Shown here: positions 11,162 through 24,683 of the stretch, piece by piece | Layout: the number at the start of each line of letters is the position of its first letter | Numbering within the stretch: the stretch's first letter is position 1 | Assembly: GCF_042100115.1 (NCBI RefSeq) | Contig: NC_091280.1 | Coordinates: forward strand, 682,001-746,000 | Direction of reading: 5' to 3' | DNA length: 64,000 nt | Source of the DNA: Alternaria dauci | Lineage: Eukaryota > Ascomycota > Dothideomycetes > Pleosporales > Pleosporaceae | Made by a program: the position numbers and the translations under genes | The notes under the pieces: generated by a model | The model's input: only the letters and a program-made list of their open reading frames with translations | Told to the model about the DNA's origin: nothing | Database searches by the model: none

Positions 11162-14100
11162 ATGGCAGCCATACAACAGCAAAAGCATCAACAATCCGCG
11201 ATACCTGATTACATCGACGCCGCGGCTGACTCCACTTCCAATTCGATTTGGGCCATTGTCCCACGCTCAACGACTACTCTCGATGAAGGATGGCAACATT
11301 TCACGTATGCGGATCTTGGTCGCGCAGTGAACAACATGTCGCGTTGGATTGAAAGAACATGTGGTGTTGCAAAACACACAGGCCAAACCATCGGATATAT
11401 GGGGTGAGTCGCCCGTGTATTCAGACGTTGCTGTGCTGGCGTCGCATGCTAACTGTTTGGAATAGCGCGAACGACTTGAGGTACCTCGTGGTGCTAGCTG
11501 CAGCTCTGAAGACAGGTTATATGCCCTTGTTTACGTCACCGCGTAACTCACTGGAGGGTCAAAAGTCACTCGTAGAGAAGACAGCCTGCACAGTCTTCTT
11601 GAGCACGGTAGAGACTTTGCCGCAGGTCGAGGCCATCAAGACTGCAGTACCCAGTCTACAGATTTACCAAGCGCCTACTACAGCAGAGCTGCTTGACCCA
11701 AATCTTCCAGCTGAGCACTACAGTGGGAGACATAGTCGTGATGTGACGGCTTCCAGCTTGATCCTACACACTTCGGGCTCAACAGGTACGGTCCGAGATG
11801 TTGCAGATCCTTGTAGCGAGCTCTCCAGCTAACATCGAGCACAGGTCTTCCAAAACCGATTCATTTGACCGTTGGTGGCCTCAACTCTACGCATGAGCAG
11901 GCTCAGCTCCAGCCAGAAGACGGTGTTGAACAAGTCAGCAAGATATTCTTAGCAGACACACGGCCTATGCTGGCTGCTGTGCCCTTCTTCCATGCCATGG
12001 GTATCATCGTTGGTCTTCGTTCCCTCATGTGCCGTAGCACGATAGTCCGACTGCCGTCAGAGAAGATTTTGAGTGCAGGCCTTGTCATGGATGTAATCAA
12101 AGCTATCAAGCCTGCATCTGGTATCTTCCCGCCATCCATCCTAGAGGATATTTCAGCAACCCCTCACGGCATCGAAGCATTAGGGATGTTGGAGACTGTC
12201 TTCTTCGGCGGCGCACCTCTAGCTTCAGAAAGTGGCGACAAGATCTCTCGTGAGACGAACTTGATGACGGTCATTGGTAGTACAGAAGCCTTATTCATAC
12301 CTACAATCGTCCCATCCGTGCCGGAAGAGTGGAGCTACTTTCATTGGAGCGCCGCAGCCGGTGTTGTCATGGAACCCGCGGAGAATGACCTGTTCGAACT
12401 CGTTATCAAGCCAAAAGACACGAGGTATCAGGCGATCTTCCATACCTTCCCCACTATAGATGAGTGGCGCACCAAGGATCTCTTCAGGCGCCATCCTTCA
12501 AAACCCTATCTGTGGAAGTACAGTGGTCGACGAGACGACATCGTCGTGCTGAGCAACGGCGAGAAGTTCAACCCTGTGCTGACGGAGAAGCTGCTCGAGT
12601 CACATCCGTGGGTTAAGGGAGCCCTCGTGGTCGGCCAGGGCAAGTTCCAAGCTGGTCTTCTCATCGAACCAGAGTGGTTGCAAGCCAGCACCCAAGATCC
12701 CTCTGTGCTTATTGATCACATTTGGCCAATGGTAGAACAAGCGAACCGTGAAGCGCCTGCTCATGCACGTATCTACCAGACAAAGATCGCTGTCGCAAAA
12801 GACAAGGCATTCATCCGCGCTGCAAAGGGGTCCATTATTCGTCTTCAGACTGTTGCAGCGTTCAATCATGAGATTGAGGCTCTCTACGGCGACGAAGGGT
12901 ATTCTAGCGATCTCAATCAGGAGGTTGACAGCGATGTCGCACTCGAGCGCAGGATACACGCCGTGTTTTCACGTGCTCTGCCCTCATTCCAGATTGACAC
13001 ACCCGACGATGTCGATGTTTTCAGCCTTGGGGTTGATTCCCTCGATGTCCTGGCACTTACCAATGCGCTCAATAAGGCAGTTCGTGGCGCCAACGTCACT
13101 GCATCGACAGTTTACAGCAACCCTACCGTCAAACAACTAGCGGCGGTGCTGTCCGAAAGTGTGGTTGAGTCACACGTGCAGCACGCTGCGCCACCAACTC
13201 GAGAAGAGAAAATCAGTGCTATGGTGAGGAAGTATACCAGAAACATGGTACGGCCAGAGAGTATGCACAGTGTACCAAATCAACCTTCCAAACAGACTGT
13301 CATTCTTACGGGATCCACTGGTAGCCTTGGGAGTCACATTCTGGAGCAACTGCTTCGAAACCCGGATGTCGAGAGAGTATACTGCTTGAACCGCTCAGAC
13401 AATGCAGAGACACGACAGAAGGATTCCTTCAGCAAGTACCACGATCCGATGGCTGACTTCAGCAAAGCTGTATTTTACAAGACAGACTTTGGTGTTGATC
13501 ACTTCGGTCTTCCCGATGCGACATACAACCACCTCCTCTCCACTGCAACCATGTTCATCCACTCTGCTTGGTCAGTTGACTTCAACCTCTCACTGGAATC
13601 GTACGAAGGCACCCACATAGCAGGCACTGCTCGTGCCATCAGTTTCGCCCTTCATTCACGGTACAAGACACCCATCATCTTCATCTCGTCGATAGCGAGC
13701 GTCGGAAGCTGGGGCAGTGTCGCACAAGATGGCTCTGGTGTTCCCGAATCCAACACAACGCTCTTTGACAGCGCAATCACTCTGCCACAAGGTTATGGTG
13801 AGTCCAAGCATGTCGCAGCAGAGGTATTGGCCACTGCATCTCATCGTCTGGGTATCAGGACTGCCATCGTGCGAGCAGGACAGCTTGCAGGGCCAGGCAC
13901 GCAAGCAGGTGGTGCCGCGTGGAATCGACACGAGTGGCTGCCAACTATCGTGCACACGAGCAAGGTGATCAAGAAGTTGCCGCGTACCTTGGGTAACATG
14001 GACCGTGTCGACTGGGTGCCCATGGACGTTGCAGCAGGAACTGTCATCGACATAGCGAACGCGACGCACTTGGAGTCTGAATCTGCCCAGGTCTACCACC

Positions 14101-14423
14101 TTGCCAATCCGCACACGACGACATGGAGGAAACTGTACCCTGTCATCCAAGAATACTACAGTGGGGACAATAGCGCTAGTATGGAAATTGTTGATTACAG
14201 TGATTGGGTCGACGAGCTGGCAAGTATTCCGCAGACAAAGGAGAACGCAGAGCATGTGCCAGGACTCAAGCTGCTCGACTTCTACGAGAGTCTTCGAATG
14301 AAAGGTATGGGGCTGCCTACGCTGCAAACGCGCAGAGCTGAAGCAGCTAGCTCTACTCTGCGCGAGGGAAAGGTCGTGGATAGAGAGGTTCTAGAGAAGT
14401 GGCTTCAGCAGTGGGCGTTCTAA
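11162..14423 (+). CDS. NRPS-like enzyme: adenylation, thiolation, thioester reductase (A-T-R)
   Basis: Exons 11162-11403, 11466-11785 and 11845-14423 join to 1,046 residues. The AMP-binding domain carries the A3 loop ILHTSGSTGLPKPI (about residues 180-193, formed across intron 2) and the GRRDDIVVLSNGEKFNP motif. The carrier domain shows FSLGVDSLDVL, with the phosphopantetheine serine at about residue 585. The reductase domain starts VILTGSTGSLGSHILEQLL (about residue 675, NAD(P)H-binding GxxGxxG) and has the YGESK catalytic Tyr/Lys near 838. Such enzymes activate a carboxylic acid, load it on the carrier arm and release it as aldehyde or alcohol; there is no condensation domain. The acid substrate cannot be read. 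Introns have GTGAGT/GTACGG donors and CTAAC branch sites. No tailoring gene lies beside it, and its stop is almost at the AT-rich boundary, so a cluster partner may have been lost or displaced. Confidence 0.9.
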
Positions 14424-15299
14424 TATTCGTGAGCATAGAGTTAAATCGTAGGACTAAACGGCCTAGACTTATATTATATAGAGAGTGAAGCTAAAAAATA
14501 CTTATTAAAATAGAAAAGTATATCTATTAAACCTAAAGCTTAGTATTATGTATATTTTTCTAGTTATAGTTACTAATAATAAAAGCTAAATATTTACTCT
14601 CTTACTTAGTATAAAGTATAACTTTATATATATTTATTTTCAGCCTTAGCCTTTATAAATATTTTTTTATTATTATTATAGTGTATTTAGGGACTTTTTT
14701 TAACGTGTAGGATATAGCTTAGCTAGAAGGGTACTAAGGTCCTAATATAATAACTTCTCTTATTATCTTTATAGATAAGGAACTTACTCTTAACCTATAC
14801 TTTACGCATAGAAAGACTAGTAAGAATTACTATTATTACTTTCCTTAGTATATTATTAGAATATAAAGCTATCTCTTACTATTCTCTTATAGTATAAAGT
14901 AAATACTATTATCTAAAACTACTTTTTAAATAATAATTCTTCTCTCCTATAGGGTAAATAGTCTAGGGATAGCTCTCTTAATATTATCTACTACCTAAGC
15001 TAGAGTAAAGAGCTAAAGTTCTAGCCTTTTATATTTATTATAAATACTATATAGTAAATATATACTACTAGTAGAAAATATACTTATAATACTAGAGGAG
15101 TATATTAAAGTAGTTAAGAAATAATAAGATAAACTACTTACCCTCTAATAGCTATATAAGCTAGAAGATAAAGTTATATAGCTAAAAGAAATAAGATAAA
15201 GTATACTTTAAGTAGAAGTAAGCTATATTACCTTTAGTACTAAAGATCTTATTATATATACCTAATATATACCTAGACCTATATTTACTATATACCTAA

Positions 15300-15843
15300 A
15301 ATATACTTTAAAACTAAAGATCCTATATAGTACTATAAAAAAATTATTAAAGAGTGTTATAAATTCATCTATTCTTATAAGATAGATTTTTAACTACTAC
15401 TATAAGAGATTTCTACTAATTATAATAATATTTTATAGTTTATATAGTATATAAGAGGAGAACTTAGAGAGCTTTAGTATATATACTTTAAGTTTATATT
15501 TAAAGTATAAGAGAAGGACCTTACTTAAGACTACTTTAAGTAGTATCTACTTAATTTACTTACTAATCCTATTAACTAGAGCCTTAAATTAACTAGGGTA
15601 TATAATTATACTATATAATAAAAAAATAAGATAGTTTACTCTTTTATTACTTACCTAAAAGTCTTAGAAGACTAACTCCCTATTTATAATAAAAAGTAAA
15701 AGGTATAATACTTATTTATATAATTATAGCCTAAGTTATAGTAAATTATTATTAATAATTACTAAGTTCTAATTACTAGAGAAGACTTTATTATACTAGT
15801 ATCTATACTAATAGAGAACTTATATAGAGTAGCTCTTATATAT
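15300..15843 (+). pseudogene. RIP-mutated Ty3/Gypsy gag relic, first part
   Basis: In one plus-strand frame the segment around 15,460-15,670 reads RGELRELxYIYFKF, then DYFKxYLLNLLTNPIN and YSFITYLKVLEDxLPIYN, where x is a stop produced by RIP at former Gln/Arg/Trp codons. This is the capsid pattern of fungal Gypsy gag proteins. The relic is interrupted at 15,844 by a repeat-family A insertion and resumes after 18,623. No intact protein remains. Confidence 0.7.
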
Positions 15844-15858
15844 AAATAATAAGCTTAA

Positions 15859-18608
15859 TTTTTTAATTTTTTATTTTCTATAAGTAGGGAGGTATTATTA
15901 AAATAAAATTTTAAAAAAGTAAAAAGTAGCTATCCCTCTACTTATTAGTTATAGAAGTTGATATAAAGGATAAAGTAATAACGTAATTTAAACACTAGAC
16001 TAATTAGTGTTTTAGGGTAGTAAAGCTCTAACGTCTGTATATAAAAACTAAAGTTAAAAAAATTTACTAAAAGTAACTAAAAAAGATACCTATTAGAAAC
16101 CTTAGTAGAGGTCTAATAGGGATTACTAGCTAGTAATAATATTAGTAAGAGTATAGTAAATAAGAAGAGGCTATACCTATTCTTAGCTAGTAATATAATT
16201 ATAATATATTATAAAAGAGAGAGAGGATGTAGTATATTTACTATAACTAAGAGGGGTTATATAAAAACCTAGCTATTTCTAATCTTTATACTAATACTAA
16301 CCTACTTTAAGTACCCTACTATATATACTTAAATTATACTATATATAAATATAAATATTTTCTTTTTATCCTTATCTAAGAGATCTTCTAGCCTAGCTTA
16401 AAGACCTTAGCTAAATAAGTACTAATTAATATATCTATAAGTATATAATATACTTACCTTATATATACTTAGCTTAGCTTTAGCCTTTATAGACTTTTTT
16501 TTTATTATTATAGTATATTTAGAGACTTTTTTAAGATAAAGCGCTAACTAGGTAACTATGGGCTTATATAAGCCTATATTTAGTATAGCTAGTATAAACG
16601 TAGTATATTTTAAACGCTAGGCACTAAAGATATATAATAGTATTATACGTAGACTAGAGACTATAAGACGTAACCTTCTAACTTATATACTATCCCCTAC
16701 TATTCTTTACTATTTCTACCCTTTATAACTACTACTACTATCTCTACCTCTTCTTAAGAATAACTAACTAGCTACTTATAGTATAGCTACTACTATCTAA
16801 TAATTAGCTTTAGTTAGAGGAATATTAGTACTAGTACTATCTACGCCTTATTCTTATATCCCTATAATATCTATTTAAATTCCCTCTCCTTAAGCCTAGG
16901 ATATTAATCCTCTATTACTTATTTAATATTAACTACTTACCTATATAGCTAGGCCTAGGTTTCCTACCTAAAGCCCCCCTAGTTAAGGAGAAAGATATAG
17001 CTAAATATAAGGAGCTTATAGCTATAGCGCCTATTAAGCTAAGCCTTACGCCTAACCTCCCTAACCTTCTTCTACTATATCTATATCCTCCTCTCCTTAA
17101 TAGTCTCTTCTATAATAATATTACTAATATAGGTATTAATCTAATCCCTCTTAGATACTCTACTATCCTAGAATATATAGTAGAACTCTAGTAATTACTT
17201 ATCTAACTTATTATAGACTACCTTAGGTAGCTCCTAGGTATATATAAGGCTAGTATATTATATACTTATAGATAGATTAATTAGTACTAGTCTAGTTAGG
17301 GTTTTTAGGCTGCGATAGAAGACCTCCTAGATAAAGATCTAGAAGAAATCTATAGTATTTATATATAGTATAATTTAATTATATAGGATTTAATTATATA
17401 TAATTTAATTATATATAGTAGGATACTTAAAGTTAGTATTAGTATAAAGGTTAGAAGTAGCTAGGTTTTTATATAACCCTTCTTAGTTATAGTAAATATA
17501 CTATATCCTCTCTCCCCTTTATAATATATTATAATTATATTACTAGCTAATAGCTAGTAATCCCTGTTAAGCCCTCCTAAGGTTTAATAGGTGTCTTTTT
17601 TTAGTTACCTTTAGTAAATCTTTTTAATTTTAGTTTTTATATAAAAGCGTTAGAGCTTTACTACCCTAAGATACTAATTAGTCTAGTATTTAAACTAAAT
17701 TATTACTTTATCTTTTTTTATTAACTTTTGTAACTAATAAGAAGAGGGATAGCTACTTTTTACTTTTTTAAAGTTTTATTTTAATAATACCCCCCTACTT
17801 ATAGAAAATAAAAAATTATATAAACTTAGGAGCTACCTAGAGTAATCCTTAATAAGTTAGATAAGTAATTACCTAAGTTTTACTACCTCTTATAGACTAA
17901 GATAGTAGATAATATTAATATTCTTAATACCTTTAATATTAGTAATATTATTACAAAGGTAACTATTAGGTAGAGAAGGATATAGATAAGGAGGAAGGTA
18001 AAGGAGCTAGTATATATAGCTTATATAAATAGCTACTATAGCTTTAGGCTCCTTATATTTAGCTACTTTATTATTCTTATATAATATACTTTTAGCTAAG
18101 AAACTAAGAACTAGCTATACTAGTAGATAAAGGATATTAAAAGGGTATTAGAGGAGTAATATCTTAAGCTTAAAGAGAGAGAGTTTAAAGAAATACTATA
18201 GAGATAAGAGAATAAGGTGTAGATAGTACTAGTACTAATATTCCTCTAACTAAAGCTAATTATTAAATAGTAGAAGCTATACTATAGGTAGCTAGTTAGT
18301 TATTCTTAAGAAGGGGTAGTAGAGGTAGTAGTAGTTATAAAGGGTAGCTATAGTAAAGGATAGTAGAGGATAGTAGAAGATAGTAGGGGATAGTATATAT
18401 ATTAGAAGGTTTTATCTTACAGCCTCTAGTCTATATATAATACTATTATATATCTTTAGTATCTAGTATTTATAATATACTATATATTTATTAGTAGTAC
18501 TAAATATAGGCTTATATAAGCCTATAGTTACCTAGCTAGTACTTTATCTTAAAAAAAGTCTCTAAATATACTATAATAATAAAAAAAGTCTATAAAGGCT
18601 AAAGCTAA
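15859..18608 (-). mobile_element. Family A element, copy 1 (minus), itself split by copy 2
   Basis: The A-rich 3' end (in reverse, near 15,859-15,885) and the opposite end (AAAGGCTAAAGCT at about 18,596-18,608) bound about 1.39 kb of family A sequence once the inner insertion is removed. A perfect 15 bp duplication, AAATAATAAGCTTAA, flanks it at 15,844-15,858 and 18,609-18,623, inside the gag relic. The sequence is heavily RIP-mutated. No coding function recognised. Confidence 0.8.
16472..17815 (+). mobile_element. Family A element, copy 2 (plus), nested in copy 1
   Basis: A 1,344 bp copy in the opposite orientation to its host. Flanks TTATATATACTTA (16,459-16,471) and TTATATAAACTTA (17,816-17,828) differ at one base, a 13 bp target duplication. 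Host sequence of copy 1 continues on both sides, so this copy came later. It ends in the family's A-rich tail (GAAAATAAAAA). Confidence 0.82.
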
Positions 18609-18623
18609 AAATAATAAGCTTAA

Positions 18624-19480
18624 AGTACTTATAAAAAAAAGTATAAAAAAGCTTTTTCTCTAACCTTATAGTATAACCTACTAAAGAAGTTAAAAGATAA
18701 TAGCTTATTTATATACTTTAAGTACTAGAAAAAGGGGTACTATATTATATTAGGGTTTACTATACTTCTCTAAGCTTAGTCCTTACTAAGGTAAGATAGG
18801 TTTAGGCGATAGTCTATAAAGTAGCGTATAGAATAATTAGGTAGAAAAGAGTTATTATTATTAACTAAGAGATAAATAATACTAATTCTATAAATAATAG
18901 AATAACTAGTTAATAATCTATATAAGAGATAAACTATTTAAGTTAACTATAATAAGTATAATAATAAGATCTAATATATTCTTATACCTATTACCTTAAG
19001 TCCTACTATCCTTACTATCTCTTCTACTATAGATAGTTATAATAGCGCTACTATCCTAAGGTATTCTACTATCCTAAATATTAGACCTTAGTGTAATAGT
19101 ATATTATATAACTTAGTGCGCCTTATACTTAGCCTTCCTTCCTTTATTTATAACTTTCCTTATATAAGGAGGATTTAACCTTTATTACTTATAATAATAC
19201 TATTAATAAGTACTAAAGTAGTAACTTAAACTATTAACTTATTAAAATTAACTAAGTAAGAAAAGATTAAACCTCTCTAGATATTTAGAATAAGTAAGGT
19301 AATTACTAATAGACATCTTACTAAGTATAAAGTATATATATAGTATATAAATAGTACTTAATTAAGAAAAAGAACTTAAAGTAATTCTTAACTCTTAAGT
19401 AGATATTAGTTTAGTTAATTAAATTACTACTATAGAAATAAGTATAAAGTTTATAAAGAATATATAGCTCTTAAGATTCC
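18624..19480 (+). pseudogene. Ty3/Gypsy gag relic, second part
   Basis: After the nested A insertions the gag frame seems to resume (…KSFFSNLIVxPTKEVKR…), with many RIP stops, to at least 19,100. Resemblance is weaker than in the first part; continuity rests on the target duplication that brackets the insertion. Confidence 0.5.
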
Positions 19481-20735
19481 CCCCTAGGACTTAGGGATAA
19501 GGCCTATAGTATTATTTTATATTATATTACTAAGAAATCTTAAAACTAAGCCTAAACTATCTTAGTATATCTAGAAGTCTCTTTTTATTTATAATACCTT
19601 TCTATCTACACTACTTATATTATACCCTATACTACTTTAATATCCCTATAATTATTAAAACTACTACTAATACTACCTAGAAATTAAGAAGCTCTATTAT
19701 ACTATAGAAGTTATAGTTATAGTTATAGTTATAGTTATAGTTATAGTTATAGTTAGAATTATAATTATAATCCCCTTTAAGTAGCTATAAAGCCTATATA
19801 TTAGTAGTAGTACCCTTATATATTATTACTATAGCTACCTTAGCTATTAAAGCTATTATAGCTATTATACTATACCTATTACTATTATATACCTAAATCC
19901 TATTATATTATATCTTAAGCCTTCTATATTATTAAATTAATTATCTACTACTTATACCTATCTTAGCTCCTTAATAATATTTATAATATATAGTAGCTAG
20001 TCCTTAAAGTTATTATTATAGACCTCCTCTAAGTATCTATACTACTTATTAGTTATTATAGTACTAGTAACTTATATATTATATATATACTAAACCTATA
20101 TATCCTAAGGAAAAGTAGATAACTTAATAACTTTATTTATACCTTTACTAGCTAGTATAATTGTAGTACTTATAAGGAAGACCTTAGTAATAAATATTAA
20201 GTCCCTAAGTATATAGTTAAATTCTTTTTTAGTAAACTTATATAATAGGCTAAAGGATTAAATATAAGTCTAGAACTTATACTTAAAGTTACTTTTAAAG
20301 GGGTTAATCTTAATAATAACTTTATTATTATAATATTATAAATAATATTCTTTATATTAGAGTTACTAGATATACTAGAGTTACTAGATATACTAAATAT
20401 ATTAAAATATAGGAGTTAAGAGAAGAAAATTTAAGTAGTTACTTAGATATCTTTTTATAATAAAGGCTAAAGCTAAATAAGCCTAGATATAAGCTATAAA
20501 CTATAGTTTAAAAACTCTTCTTCCCCCCTAAACTCCTCTTCTCCCTAATACTACTATAACTCTCTAGAACTACTTAAAGTTTAGGGCTTTAGCTTTAACC
20601 TATCTATTATTAAATATATATAGCTATTTAGAGTTAAACTAGGTATTAAGGAAATATACCTTTACTATAATTTATTATAGTATCTTTTAATAGTATTATA
20701 CTTATATCTTTTACTAATAAGTTTATAATTTAAAT
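19481..20735 (+). mobile_element. Family B element, copy 1 (diverged)
   Basis: Starts with the family B head (CCCCCCTAGGACTTAGGGAT) and ends with its tail (ACTTATATCTTTTACTAATA...). The first 500 bases and last 280 bases match the other B copies; the middle (about 20,000-20,400) differs, so this is a subfamily or a rearranged copy. Seven tandem AGTTAT hexamers occur at 19,709-19,750. Confidence 0.6.
19709..19750. repeat. Hexamer repeat (AGTTAT)x7 in family B copy
   Basis: Seven uninterrupted AGTTAT units. Other B copies carry shorter related runs (GGTTACAGTTATAG followed by AATTAT repeats), so the tract is polymorphic within the family and partly created by RIP of ACAGTT-type units. Confidence 0.8.
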
Positions 20736-21035
20736 AAGACTAGTTAGTATTTTATAGTAAAGCTCTATTATCTATATATAAAACCTAAAGTAAAAGTAGT
20801 TACTAAAAGTAACTATAAAAAAAAATACTTATTAAACTTTAGTAAATCTAATAGGGATTACTAGCTAATAGCTAGTAATATAATTATAATATATTATAAA
20901 GTAGAGAGAGGATATAGGATATTTACTATAACTAAGGAAAGGTTATAAAAAAACCTAGCTACTTTTAAGCTTTATACTAATACTAACTTATAAGCTTTAA
21001 TACTATATATAATTATTTTATACTATATATAAATA
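20720..21035 (-). mobile_element. Family A fragment, copy 3
   Basis: About 310 bases match the interior of family A in minus orientation (GCTAGTAATATAATTATAAT and neighbouring blocks), but the A-rich end is missing and the left side abuts the tail of a B copy. It reads as a broken copy. Confidence 0.6.
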
Positions 21036-21297
21036 CTATAGTAATCCTTAATATAGTATACTATAAGAATAATTATACCCTAGTAGGGGAGGTCCTACTT
21101 ATACTATTTAATATTATAAAAGATCTAAGTATTATATATATTAGTAAGCTACCCCTAAAAGTTTTCTAGGAGTTAGAGGAGCGTAAACCTAAGGTCCTTT
21201 AGTACTTTTATTATACTAAACCTAATAAAGACCTTATAAGAAAGATTAGGGTTAGCTATATTATAGTAAAGGAGAGAGTAGAGGAGACTATACTAAT

Positions 21298-22107
21298 AAT
21301 TTTTTATTTTCTATAAGTAGGGGGTTATTATTAGAATAAAACTTTAAAAAAGTAAAATGTAGCTATCCCTCTACTTATTAGTTATAAAAGTTAATAAAAA
21401 AAAAAGATAAAGTAATAACGCGATTTAAATACTAGACTAATTAGTATTTTAGGGTAGTAAAGCTCTAAGGTCTATGTATAAAAAATAAAGTTTAAAAAAA
21501 TTTACTAAAGGTAACTAAAAAGATACCTATTAAACCTTAGTAGGCCTAATCGGGATTACTAGTATTAGTTAATAATATAATTATAATATATTATTAAGTA
21601 TTAGTACTATAGTTAACCTTACCTAGAATCTTATATATTTTTATATAAGCCTAGCTACTTCTAACCTTTATACTAATACTTACATTAAGTATTTTACTAT
21701 ATATAATTTAATTATACTATATATAATTAAATTATATTATATATAAATATATATATTTCCTCTTTATCCTTATCTAGGAAGTCTTCTAGCCTAGCCTAAA
21801 TACCTTAGCTAGATAGGTACTAATTAATATATCTATAAGTATATAATATACTTACCCTATATATACTAAGGAGCTACTTAGAGTAGTCCTTAATAAGTTA
21901 GATAAGTAATTACTAAAGTTCTACTTCCTCTTAGAGACTAAGATAGTAAATAATATTAATATTATTAATACCTTTAATATTAGTAATATTAAAGTAGAGG
22001 ATATAGTAAAGAAGAGTAGAATATAAATAGTAAAGGATATAGAGGGGGTTATCTATAAAGCTTAGATTAATAATACTAGTAGTAGTAAAGTCTTTATAGT
22101 TAGCTAT
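21298..22107 (-). mobile_element. Family A element, copy 4 (minus, truncated)
   Basis: Begins with the reverse of the A-rich tail (ATTTTTTATTTTCTATAAGT) and follows family A for about 800 bases, then is cut by a reversed B fragment. The far end of the element was not found beyond it. Confidence 0.7.
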
Positions 22108-22390
22108 TTTAATAATAACTATACTAGTAAAAGACGTAAGTATAATCCTATTAAAAGATACTATAATAAATTATAGTAAAGGTATATTTCCTAAATACTT
22201 AGTTTTACTATATATAGCTATATATATTTAATAATAGATAGATTAAAGCTAAAGCCCTAAACTTTAAGTAGTTCTAGAGAGTTATAGTAGTATTAGGGAG
22301 AAGAGGAGTTTAGGGGGGAAGAAGAGTTTTTAAACTATAGTTTATAGCTTATATCTAGGCTTATTTAGCTTTAGCCTTTATTTTAAAGTA
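22108..22390 (-). mobile_element. Family B 3' fragment, reversed
   Basis: About 280 bases match the last part of family B in reverse (AGTAAAAGACGTAAGTATAA onward), up to the block reading GCTTATTTAGCTTTAGCC. Only the 3' part is present, a second example of 5'-truncated B. Confidence 0.65.
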
Positions 22391-24683
22391 AGCTTATAAG
22401 TAAAGTAATATATATATAGTTTAAAAATTAGAACAATAAATAGGGGTCCTTAATTTTATCTAGTATATATTTCCCCTTTTAGCATCTTAATATTCTACTA
22501 AAAATTAATCTTTTTTTAGCTTATATACTAAGCTAATACTAACTAATACTTACTTACCCCCTTTTTAGTATAGTTACTACATACCCTTCTTAATCTAAAC
22601 TATAACTATTTATATACCTATTTTACTTATTATACTTTTTAGAATACTACTACCTAAGTAGTATAAGTATAGTAAAGTACTAAGTACTATAATAGATACG
22701 TTTTAATCTAAGAAATAAAAGTAAAACTATACTACTTACTTTCTACCTATATATATATACTAATATAATAATATACATATAACTTTAAAGTATTAGAGCT
22801 TTATAATATATATCTTAGCCTCTACCTCTATTCTACCTTTACCCCTACTAGTAAATCTAGATATTATATTACCTACGCCTATCTACTTAAACCCTCTATT
22901 ATTATTACTTTATACCTAAGTACCTCTACTTATACCTCCTCTACTTTTATTTACTATAACTATATCTATATCTTATCCTAATTTAATACTATAGCTTAAT
23001 AGTATATTTAGAAATATAATATCTTTACTATTAGTTAACTCTATAGTAGCTAGTATAAGAAGTATAAGATATATACTTATACTATCTACGCTTATAAGGT
23101 TTATACCTAGTAATATAAGCTTATCTTATAGTACTACTTCTATCTTTATATCTTAGCTAGATTTAGAAATATAAGAGTATAATAATAAGAGTAGTATTAG
23201 TAAAGGTATTAGCTAAGGTATTAGTCTTACTAAATTTAAATTAGTAGAGCACCTTATATATAATATACCTTAAATACTACTACCTATAAACTTAGAAGAC
23301 CTAGTATTCCTAGAAACTAATACTCTAATAGACTTTAAGAAGGTCTTAGTTACTAAGTTTTATTATAAGATTATAAAGATTTATCTTAAGATATATAATA
23401 CTTATAACTATACGTAGTTTAGGATAGATATTTTTAACTATAAATATTTAGCCTATTTAGAAGATTATATAAACTACTTTAGTATTAATAGGTTTATACT
23501 ACTTTTTAGTTAACTTAATAATATTAATCTTAGGCCTATACTACCTAAGTTACCTACTTTAACTTAAGTTAAGGAGATACTTCTTATATATATCTATATC
23601 TTTATAGAGGTCTACTAGTATTATAGTCTTTAATATAAGTACTATAGCTATATATATAACTTTATAGTTAATACTATAGAGGTCTTTAATTAACTACCTC
23701 TTCTTCTATCTTATCTTAATATTATTATTCTAAAACCTCTACCTTTAGTAGAGGATAATCCTAACGTAGTTAATTAATAATTCTAGAAGGACTATAAAGT
23801 CTAAAGAGTAATTATTATATAGTAGATATACTTTCTAAAGGATAACTACCTTAGTTACTCTAATGTTATTATTAATAAGTCTATACTTAACGCTCTCCCT
23901 ATTAATAATTATAATATAACTAGTTTATAACTATTATCTAAGATCCTACTACCTAAGTTAACTAGACTATATAATCTTCTTCTATATTACTAATAAGTAA
24001 CTAATATAATATAATAGAAAGGTATATATAAGAGTATAATTCTAGTCCTATAAGTAGCTATAGGGCCTCTATATAGGATAAGGTTAATAAAGATAAGGAT
24101 CTTCTACCTAAGGTTATAGTAATTCCTAATATTATAGCTAATATTAGTAAGTTTAAAGTACTATAAGAGTAAATATAGTCTAATACTTAGGATATATTTT
24201 TATCTATAGGATTTATCTAATATATACTAATATTAGAGATTAATACTAAGGAAAAGTATCTATCTCTTACCTTCCTATCCTTATACCTAACTAGGTAGGT
24301 AGACTTTATATAGCCTTAACTATAGGAGATTAGCTATACCTTATATATTAAGGTTATAATTTACTATTAAGATAGAAGGTTTACTTACTACCTATATTTC
24401 TAGTATACTATATTTAATACTTTAATATACTACTAGTTAAGGGATAAGATAAGCTTTTTTATAAAGTATTAAACTAATAGTAACTAAATATTATTAAAGG
24501 ATATCTAAGTAGCTTTTAATAATAATAATAGAGGCTAGCGCCTTATAAACTTTATTATTTACTAGTTAGTAATAGTTTATAGGACTAAAGCCTTCTAGAA
24601 TACTAAAGGAAATAAATTAGAAGTAATAGTAAGTAACTAATACTAACTAATACTAACCTAATACTATTATTAATATATACTAA

